Shown here: one piece after another, positions 32,680 through 39,773 of the stretch
How the letters are laid out: each line of letters opens with the position of its first letter
How positions within the stretch are numbered: position 1 is the first letter of the stretch
From: Streptomyces sp. DSM 15324
GTDB lineage: Bacteria > Actinomycetota > Actinomycetes > Streptomycetales > Streptomycetaceae
Reading direction: 5' to 3'
Assembly: GCF_001514285.1 (NCBI RefSeq)
Contig: NZ_KQ949031.1
Coordinates: forward strand, 310,001-374,000
Length of the DNA stretch: 64,000 nucleotides
Position numbers and translations under genes: made by a program
Notes under the pieces: generated by a model
What the model was told of the DNA's origin: nothing
Seen by the model: only the letters and a program-made list of their open reading frames with translations
The model's database searches: none

Positions 32680-34938
32680 CTAGGGTGTGCCGAGGCGGGC
32701 GAGGGCGTCGCGGGCCGCCGTCACGCGCTGCGGGTCGGCGTCCGGGCCGAGGGACACACAGCGGGCGAACGCCTCCCGCGCCTCGTCCCGCCGCCCCGCG
32801 GACGCCAGGGCGTGACCCAGGTGGACGAGCTGACGGCTCGCCATGGCCGTGTTGCCGCTGCTCCGCCAGATCGCCATGGCGGCACGATGGTGGCCCACCG
32901 CCTCCGTCCAGCGCTCCAGCAGGGCGAGGCTGGTGCCCATCCCCGAGTGCATGCCGCCCCGGCCGTACTCGGCGATGTGCGGCGCCAGCCGGTCCCGGAC
33001 CCGCTCCAGGAACGCCAGCGTCTCCTCGTACACCACCAGGGCCTCCTCGGGCCGCCCCGAGTCCATCAGGATCAGCGCCCGCCCGTGCCGCGCCTGGAGG
33101 CTGCCGTGCAGATCGCCCGCGGCCTCGAACAGCGCGACCGCGCGGTGCATGTGCGCGGCGGCCGGGACATGGTCCTCCAGCCGGCGCAACGCCAGCCCCT
33201 GATAGGTGTGCCCCCACGCCTCCTGCCGTACGTCACCCGCCCGCCGCGCCGCCTCGAGGGCCTGCGCGGAGCGCTCCAGGCTGTCGTGCGGGCGCGCCTC
33301 GCAGGTGAGCAGCGCCCACGCGTGGTAGTTGAGATGCGTCGCCTCCACTACCGGGTCGCCCAGCTCGCGCGCGCTGCGGGCGGCCGCGCCGAAGACCTCC
33401 GGCCAGTGTCCCCAGAAGATCCACTGGTCGGAGAACCAGTGCAGCGCCTCCGCCACCTCCACCACGGTCCGGTGCGCCCCGCCGGCCGCCGCCGCGCGCA
33501 GGGCCGCCAGCCAGTTCGCGCCCTCGGTCTGCAACCAGGCCCGGGCCCGTGCCGCGCTCGACAGGTCGACCGTCCCGTCGAAGTCGGCGGGCGGCGCACC
33601 GTGGTCCGGCTCGAACCACCGCCCGGCCACGACCGTGGTCCCGAGCAGCCAGTCGTACAGCGCCGCACGCGCGCGTACGGCGTCCGCGGCGCTCTCCTCG
33701 GCCGCCAGCCGGGCATGCGCGTACAGCCGCAGCAGGTCGTGCAGCCGGTACCGCTCGCCGTGCGCCCCGAGCAGCCCGGTCTCGACCAGCTCCTCCAGGG
33801 TGTCCTCGGCGTCGAACAGCGCCTGCCCCGTCAGCCGGGCGGCCCCGGCGGCCCCCGTGTCCGGCCCCGGCACCAGCGCGAGCCGCCGGAACAACCGGGC
33901 GGCCGCGGGGGTGAGCTGACGGTACGACAGGTCGAAGGCGGCGGCGACCCGCACGTCCCCCGCGGACAGCGCGTCCAGGCGCCGGTCCTCGGCGGCCAGC
34001 CGGTCGGCGAGCCGGCGCACCGTCCAGCCGGTGCGGGTGGCCAGCCAGTTGCCCGCCACCCGCAGCGCCAGCGGCAGACGCCCGCACCGGCCGGCCACGT
34101 CGGCGACGGCGTCCGGATCGGCCGCCGCCCGCTCCGCGCCGACCAGCGCCGTGAGGAACGCGGCGGCCTCCGCGGGGCTCAGCTCCCCGAGCGGCAGCCG
34201 GTGCACACTGTCCAGCCCGGTCAGCATGCGCCGGCTCGTCACGACCACCATGGCCGCGCCCGCGGCCGGCAGCAGCGGCCGCACCTGGGCCTCGTCGCGC
34301 GCGTCGTCCAGGACCAGCAGACAGCGCCGGTCGGCCAGCACCTGCCGGTACAGCGCCGGATGGCCCTGCGGACCGGCCTGGGCCAGCTCCCGGTCGGCCA
34401 CCCGGAGCGCCTTGAGTACCCGCAGCACCAGCTCCGCGGGGCCGGGCGGCTCGTCGTCGGTGCCGCCCAGATCGACCACCAACTGTCCGTCGGGGAACCG
34501 GTCGGCGAGCGCGCGGGCGGCGTGCAGCGCGAGCGTCGTCTTGCCCGCGCCCGGCGGCCCGGACACCGCCACCACCACCGGCTGCACCGCGTCCTGCCGC
34601 CCGGCCGCCAGCTCCGCGAGCCGCGCCAACTGCGCCTCGCGGCCCACGAAGTCGTCGACACCGCGGGGGAACGCCTGGACGCCCACCGGGCTGTAACCCG
34701 GCGCGCGCCCCGTCCGGGCGGCCGCGAGCAGCCGCTCGCGCAGCGCCTCGTCCAGCCCCAGACCGTCCGCGAGCGCCGCGACCGTACGCCGCTGCGGAGC
34801 CGCCCGGCGCCCCCGCTCCAGGTCGCCGATGCCCCGCACACTGACGCCCGACGCCTCCGCCAGACCCTCGATCGTCTGCGAGGCTGCCAGCCTCAACTCC
34901 CGCAGCAGTGGCCCGAACGACGCCTGCTCCCCGCTCAA
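32680..34938 (-). CDS. XRE-NB-ARC-TPR regulator (SARP/AfsR-like, no OmpR domain)
   Basis: A 752-residue STAND-type ATPase. An N-terminal XRE helix-turn-helix (about 5-65, TIEGLAEASGVSVRGIGDLERG) is followed by an NB-ARC domain with P-loop VSGPPGAGKTTLALH, Walker B CLLVLDDARDE and the GxP motif RLPLALRVAG. A winged-helix segment and a C-terminal TPR array (about 480-745) complete it. Oligomerisation on ligand binding is typical of the class. The TTG start at 34938 (GGGAGG box 7 bases ahead) gives a protein starting directly at the XRE domain; upstream codons resemble nothing. It is divergent from the SWIM-VWA-AAA operon. Confidence 0.87.
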   Translation of the reverse strand: MSGEQASFGPLLRELRLAASQTIEGLAEASGVSVRGIGDLERGRRAAPQRRTVAALADGLGLDEALRERLLAAARTGRAPGYSPVGVQAFPRGVDDFVGREAQLARLAELAAGRQDAVQPVVVAVSGPPGAGKTTLALHAARALADRFPDGQLVVDLGGTDDEPPGPAELVLRVLKALRVADRELAQAGPQGHPALYRQVLADRRCLLVLDDARDEAQVRPLLPAAGAAMVVVTSRRMLTGLDSVHRLPLGELSPAEAAAFLTALVGAERAAADPDAVADVAGRCGRLPLALRVAGNWLATRTGWTVRRLADRLAAEDRRLDALSAGDVRVAAAFDLSYRQLTPAAARLFRRLALVPGPDTGAAGAARLTGQALFDAEDTLEELVETGLLGAHGERYRLHDLLRLYAHARLAAEESAADAVRARAALYDWLLGTTVVAGRWFEPDHGAPPADFDGTVDLSSAARARAWLQTEGANWLAALRAAAAGGAHRTVVEVAEALHWFSDQWIFWGHWPEVFGAAARSARELGDPVVEATHLNYHAWALLTCEARPHDSLERSAQALEAARRAGDVRQEAWGHTYQGLALRRLEDHVPAAAHMHRAVALFEAAGDLHGSLQARHGRALILMDSGRPEEALVVYEETLAFLERVRDRLAPHIAEYGRGGMHSGMGTSLALLERWTEAVGHHRAAMAIWRSSGNTAMASRQLVHLGHALASAGRRDEAREAFARCVSLGPDADPQRVTAARDALARLGTP

Positions 34939-35116
34939 TCCCGTCCCTCCCGCCCTCGCCGGGCTGCCCGCACCACCGGCCGTGACCGATCGGATTCTAG
35001 GAGAGCGCGGCGTTCGCTGTGCGATCCCGACCGGGATCCGGACAGCGCCGGGCAGGCGCTGGGAGGTGTTGCCGCCCGCACCCCTCACCTGGCGCTGTTT
35101 CCACAGGTCGGACGCG

Positions 35117-35139
35117 TTGTCAGTGGTCGCCGATACGTT
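35117..35139 (+). promoter_or_regulatory. RecA-NDp/PafBC-type DNA-damage promoter of the SWIM-VWA-AAA-DUF5682 operon
   Basis: TTGTCAGTG (35117-35125), 8-base spacer, TACGTT (35134-35139): a full match to the LexA-independent damage promoter consensus TTGTCRGTG-N8-TANNNT described in mycobacteria and found in other actinobacteria. The expected start of transcription is about 80 bases before the TTG at 35229. Regulation by PafBC is inferred from the motif only. Confidence 0.75.
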
Positions 35140-35228
35140 CATTGGTGTCGCGCCGCTCGGATGCGGCGAACCCCCTGTGCTGCGCCGCCCCGGCGTGTGC
35201 AGCCGTGTGCCGCAAAGGAGATGGTGCG

Positions 35229-37196
35229 TTGTCGGACCGGGAGAACTGGGAAAGGGCGAGTACGGCCCGGGTGGTGCCGCCCGCCCGTCCGCGCAAGCTC
35301 GCCAAGGTCCCCTTCGTCGAACTGGCCGAAGGGCGCCTGCAAGGGGTCGTCTCCAGCGGCTCGGACATCGAGCGCGTCTACGTCTCGTCGATCGCGGCCG
35401 GGACCTACGCCTTCGCGTGCAGCACCAACAACAACCGGCCCTGCGGCGGCGCACGCGGCTCGTTCTGCAACCACATCCGTGCCCTGGTCACCGAGGCGGT
35501 CCTCCAGTACGGCGGCCCGCGCATCGCCCGCTATCTGCGGGTCGAGCCGACGGGCGGTGAGCCCGACGCCGCCGCCCTCACCGCCGCGATGACCGGCACC
35601 CAGCCGCAGCAGGCGGACGGCAAGGCGGCCGCCGCCCCCGTCTTCAGCCGGTTCCTGCGCTACCTCGCCTATCTCGAACAGGCGCCGGTCACCGACCCGT
35701 TGCCGGAGATGCACTGGTTCGCCCCGACGCGGGCGGAGGGCACGCGGACGTCCCTCCCCGAGGGTGCCGCGGATCCGGGCGGCGCGGGGGAGCGCCCGGG
35801 CGCGGGGGAGTCCACCGGTGCACTCGGTGCCCCGGTGGACGGACTCGAGGAGGCCCTGGCCGCGGTCGACGCCCTCGACCGGTGTCTCGTCGCCGGGCTG
35901 CTGCGGCCCGGCTCCGACCAGGCCGCCGGCCTGGCGGAACTCGCCCGCGCGGTCTCCGGCAGCCCGCTGGCCGCCCGGGTCGCCGAGGCCGTCGAGAAGG
36001 CCGCCGCGGGAACCGCGGACGAGGACCACCTCCTCGCCCTGGCCGCCGCCCGCTCCGCCCTCCTCGGCGCCGTCCACGACGCGCTCACCGCCCGCGCCGA
36101 CACCGCCACCGGCCGCACCCGCGCCGACGACGCCCCTGCCGCGGCCGGCGACCCGCAGCAGGCCAACCTGCTCGCCGCCGCCCGGACCTGGCTCGCGGAC
36201 CTCGCCCGCGCCGGCTGGCAGGGCATCGACCACGAACTCGTCGGCGGTGCCGCCCCGATCGTCTCCGCGATGCTGCCGCGGCCCGAACTGCGCCGGCTCG
36301 CCGCCCTGGTCGACGGCTTCGCCGCCGAACTCGCCGCCTCCTGCCCCGGATCAGCCCTGGAGCGCGTCCCGGCCCGCCGCTGGGGCGACCTCTGGGCCCG
36401 CGGCCTGCTGCTCACCCGGCCCGGCGCCACCGACCGGCCCACCGCCGGCACCGCCACCGGGCGGCTGCTGCCGCTCGGCATCGACCTGCACGAACACGCG
36501 ACCGCCGCGCAGGCCCAGGTCCACGCCGTGTTCGAACCCGACGACGGCACCCCGTCCCGGCTGGTCCGCGCGAGCGTCTCGGTGCCCAAGCCGGACAGCG
36601 TGGTCGCGGCCGGCGTCTGGCAGCTGCTGCGGCCGCACCTGTCGCTGTTCGCCGCCCTCGGCGAAGACCGGGCGATGCGGCTGGACGCCATGCCCCTCAC
36701 CGAGGAGGGCGACCTCCTCTGGGACGACGTCCGAGCCCGCCCGGGCGAACCGGCGGACCCCTTCGCCACCGCCCGCGTCGCCCTGCCCATGGCCACCGCG
36801 ACGGCCACCGCGCCGCTCGACCGGCACCCCGCGCGCCTCGCGGAACCGGTGTTCCTGGAGGGCTACGCCACCCGGTGGGACGGCGACACCCTCGTCCTCA
36901 CCCACGCGGGCGACGACCTCGTCGTCGACACCGACCGCATCCCGGTCGCGGGCCCGCTGACCCCCGAGGCCGTCGCGGCCTCCGGCGCCTGCATCGGCCT
37001 GCTCCGCTGGGACGGCGGCGCCTTCCGGATCCAGCCGCTGGCCGTCGAGACGACGGTGCGCCGCAAGACCGTCGCCCTCCAGGCGGGCGCCTGGGCCGGC
37101 GGCACCACCGACCGGACGGGCGTCAAGGCCGAGAAGGCCGCCACCGACGCCGTGACCGTCCTGCGGGAGCGAGCGGGAAGGCTGCTGCGCACATGA
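35229..37196 (+). CDS. SWIM zinc-finger protein (YehQ-like), first gene of the VWA/MoxR system
   Basis: A 655-residue cytoplasmic protein. The N-terminal region holds a SWIM-type zinc finger: cysteines C64, C72 and C80 with H82 (the final C-N-H fits the CxH end of SWIM). The remainder is helical, with Ala/Asp/Glu-rich segments and no enzyme motif I can name. SWIM fingers bind DNA or protein. TTG 35229 follows AAGGAG with an 8-base spacer. Its stop codon overlaps the start of the VWA gene (ATGA), so translation is coupled. Its partner genes are those of the uncharacterised E. coli yehLMPQ set, where YehQ is the SWIM protein; I infer equivalence from gene content. Confidence 0.85.
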   Translation: MSDRENWERASTARVVPPARPRKLAKVPFVELAEGRLQGVVSSGSDIERVYVSSIAAGTYAFACSTNNNRPCGGARGSFCNHIRALVTEAVLQYGGPRIARYLRVEPTGGEPDAAALTAAMTGTQPQQADGKAAAAPVFSRFLRYLAYLEQAPVTDPLPEMHWFAPTRAEGTRTSLPEGAADPGGAGERPGAGESTGALGAPVDGLEEALAAVDALDRCLVAGLLRPGSDQAAGLAELARAVSGSPLAARVAEAVEKAAAGTADEDHLLALAAARSALLGAVHDALTARADTATGRTRADDAPAAAGDPQQANLLAAARTWLADLARAGWQGIDHELVGGAAPIVSAMLPRPELRRLAALVDGFAAELAASCPGSALERVPARRWGDLWARGLLLTRPGATDRPTAGTATGRLLPLGIDLHEHATAAQAQVHAVFEPDDGTPSRLVRASVSVPKPDSVVAAGVWQLLRPHLSLFAALGEDRAMRLDAMPLTEEGDLLWDDVRARPGEPADPFATARVALPMATATATAPLDRHPARLAEPVFLEGYATRWDGDTLVLTHAGDDLVVDTDRIPVAGPLTPEAVAASGACIGLLRWDGGAFRIQPLAVETTVRRKTVALQAGAWAGGTTDRTGVKAEKAATDAVTVLRERAGRLLRT

Positions 37197-38611
37197 CCGA
37201 ACCGACAACCGATCCGACAGCCGATCCGACGCCCGTGCCGCACGACAACCGTCGGCAGGTGCTGTACTGGCGGCTCCTCGCCCGTCTCTTCGACCCGGAG
37301 GAGCAGCCCGCCCTGGAGTCGGCGAGCCTGGCCGTCGTCGAGGACATCGGCCTTCCGCCCGCCCTGCTGGACCCGCAGGCCTCGGTCGACTCGATCGTGC
37401 AGCGTCATCCGCACCTGGCCGACGCGTTCGACGGCCTGATGGTGCCCGACGACACCGACACCGACACCGACCCGCGGGACGGCGCCGCTGAGGTGCGCCG
37501 CGCGGCCCTGGTGTCCAAGGTGCTGCTCAATGTGTTCACCACCGGCAGCGGAGCCGTCAGCGCCGGACAGCTCGCCCGGTGGCAGTCCGACGCCGGCTGG
37601 CTCGAGCGCGCCCTGGGCTGCTCACCCGGCGACCTGCGCGGCGGACGCGGCGCGGGCCGGGGCGCGAGCCCCGCCGGGACCGGCGGCCCCGGCACCACCC
37701 CCGACCTCGGCAACCTCATCCCGGCGATCGGACCCGAACTGGGCGCCCTGGAGGGAGACCTCGTCCGCCGCATGAAGCTGCGCGAGGTGCTCGCCGACCC
37801 CGCGCTCGCCGCCCGCCTCACCCCGAGCATGTCGCTCATCGAGCAACTCCTGCGCGACAAGGACAACCTCTCGGGCGTGGCCCTCGCCAACGCCAAGTCG
37901 CTGATCCGCCGCTTCGTCGACGAGGTCGCGGAGGTCCTGCGCACCCAGGTCGAGAAGGCCACCGTCGGCGCGATCGACCGCTCGATCCCGCCGAAGCGCG
38001 TCTTCCGCAACCTCGACCTCGACCGCACCATCTGGAAGAACCTCACCAACTACAGCCCCGAGGAGGAGCGGCTCTACGTCGACCGCCTCTACTACCGGCA
38101 CACCGCCCGCCGGACGACCCCCCAGCGGCTCATCGTGGTCGTCGACCAGTCGGGCTCGATGGTCGACTCGATGGTCAACTGCACGATCCTGGCCTCGATC
38201 TTCGCCGGACTGCCGCGAGTGGACGTCCACCTCGTCGCGTACGACACCCGGGCGGTCGACCTCACCCCCTGGGTGCACGACCCCTTCGAGACCCTGCTGC
38301 GCACCCAGCTCGGCGGCGGTACCGACGGCACGGTCGCCATGGCCCTGGCCCAGCCGAAGATCGCCGAGCCGCGCAACACCGTCGTCGTGTGGATCTCCGA
38401 CTTCTACGAATGGCACCACCAGCCGCTGTTCGACAGCATGGCCGCCCTGCACCGCTCCGGGGTCAAGTTCATCCCCGTCGGCTCGGTGACCAGCTCCGGG
38501 CGAGGCAGCGTCAACCCCTGGTTCCGGGAGCGCTTCAAGGACCAGGGCACCCCGGTGATCTCGGGCCACATCCGCAAGCTCGTCGACGAACTCAAGACGT
38601 TCCTCGCCTGA
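37193..38611 (+). CDS. VWA-domain protein (YehP-like)
   Basis: A 472-residue protein with a C-terminal von Willebrand factor A domain (about 310-470). The metal-ion-dependent adhesion site is complete: DQSGS (D318, S320, S322), T377 in GGGTDG and D403 in WISDF. It should bind divalent metal and a protein partner. The N-terminal 150 residues form a separate helical domain, followed by a Gly/Pro linker (about 148-172). The ATG overlaps the stop of the SWIM gene by four bases. VWA proteins of this kind usually act as adaptors for MoxR-type AAA+ ATPases such as the product of the next gene. Confidence 0.92.
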   Translation: MTEPTTDPTADPTPVPHDNRRQVLYWRLLARLFDPEEQPALESASLAVVEDIGLPPALLDPQASVDSIVQRHPHLADAFDGLMVPDDTDTDTDPRDGAAEVRRAALVSKVLLNVFTTGSGAVSAGQLARWQSDAGWLERALGCSPGDLRGGRGAGRGASPAGTGGPGTTPDLGNLIPAIGPELGALEGDLVRRMKLREVLADPALAARLTPSMSLIEQLLRDKDNLSGVALANAKSLIRRFVDEVAEVLRTQVEKATVGAIDRSIPPKRVFRNLDLDRTIWKNLTNYSPEEERLYVDRLYYRHTARRTTPQRLIVVVDQSGSMVDSMVNCTILASIFAGLPRVDVHLVAYDTRAVDLTPWVHDPFETLLRTQLGGGTDGTVAMALAQPKIAEPRNTVVVWISDFYEWHHQPLFDSMAALHRSGVKFIPVGSVTSSGRGSVNPWFRERFKDQGTPVISGHIRKLVDELKTFLA

Positions 38612-38651
38612 CAGCCCGCCCCCACACTTCCCGTTTCCGAAAGGCACTGTG

Positions 38652-39773
38652 ATGACCGACCTGTTGCGCGCCCCCGCCGAGATCAAGTTCGCCGAGGAAC
38701 TGGACTGGCTGGAGTCGATCGACGACAACCCCAAGCCGTTCTCCTGGCGGCTGTCGCCGAAGATGATCCGGGTGTTCATCCTGGGCTCCGAGTGCGCCGA
38801 CGGCCTCGACCGTGAGATCGACCAGAAGTGGTTCGGCGACCGCAGCTTCGTCGAGCGTTCCATCGTGACCCTCGCCTCCGACCGCGGGCTGCTGCTCATC
38901 GGCGACCCCGGCACCGGCAAGAGCTGGCTGGCCGAACTGCTGTCGGCGGCCGTCTGCCGCAACTCCACCCAGGTCGTGCAGGGCACGGCGGGCACCACCG
39001 AGGACCACATCAAGTACTCGTGGAACGTCTCCATGGTGATCGCCAAGGGCCAGTCGCGCGCCTCGATGATCCCCTCGCCGATCATGACCGCGATGGAGAC
39101 CGGCACCATCGGCCGCTTCGAGGAACTGACCCGCTCCACCAGCGACGTCCAGGACGCGCTGATCTCGATCCTCTCCGAGAAGTACATCTCCGTCCCCGAA
39201 CTGGACGGCGCCGACGGCGAGAACATCGTCTTCGCCAAGCCCGGCTTCTCGATCATCGCCACCGCCAACAGCCGCGACCGGGGCGTGAACGACCTGTCCT
39301 CCGCGCTCAAGCGCCGCTTCAACTTCGTCCGCATCCCGGTCGTGACGAACAAGAAGAGCGAGGCGGAGATCGTCCGCTTCCGCACCGAGGAACTCCTGCG
39401 CCGCCACCGCATCGAACTCGACGTCCCGCCCACCCTGCTGGACGTGCTCCTCCAGAGCTTCGCCGACCTGCGCGCGTCCGCGGCCGCCGCCGGCAGCGAC
39501 GACGAGAAGCTGGAGTCCGCGCTGTCCACCGCCGAGCAGATCGGTGTCCTGGAGGACGCCATCCTGCACAGCAACTTCTTCGGCGACCGCGCCCTGACCG
39601 CCCGTACCCTCGCCTCCTCGCTCGTCGGCTCCCTCGCCCGGCGCGAGCCGGAGGACCTCGCCATCCTCAACAAGTACCTGCACGGTGTCGTCGAGCCGCG
39701 CAGCAAGGAAGAGGGCGGCTCCTGGCCGGAGTTCCTCGAGGGCGGCCGCGACGCGATCGCGACCCTGTCATGA
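38652..39773 (+). CDS. MoxR-type AAA+ ATPase (YehL-like)
   Basis: A 373-residue AAA+ ATPase. Walker A is GDPGTGKS (K90). The Walker B region reads GRFEELTRSTSD with paired glutamates instead of the usual D-E. A sensor-1 Asn lies in IIATANSRDRG and arginines follow in ALKRRFNFVRIP. MoxR-family enzymes work as chaperone-like remodellers with VWA partners, here the gene just upstream (40-base gap). The ATG follows GAAAGGCACTG. Its last codons overlap the start of the DUF5682 gene (ATGA). Predicted to power the complex built by the other three proteins. Confidence 0.93.
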   Translation: MTDLLRAPAEIKFAEELDWLESIDDNPKPFSWRLSPKMIRVFILGSECADGLDREIDQKWFGDRSFVERSIVTLASDRGLLLIGDPGTGKSWLAELLSAAVCRNSTQVVQGTAGTTEDHIKYSWNVSMVIAKGQSRASMIPSPIMTAMETGTIGRFEELTRSTSDVQDALISILSEKYISVPELDGADGENIVFAKPGFSIIATANSRDRGVNDLSSALKRRFNFVRIPVVTNKKSEAEIVRFRTEELLRRHRIELDVPPTLLDVLLQSFADLRASAAAAGSDDEKLESALSTAEQIGVLEDAILHSNFFGDRALTARTLASSLVGSLARREPEDLAILNKYLHGVVEPRSKEEGGSWPEFLEGGRDAIATLS

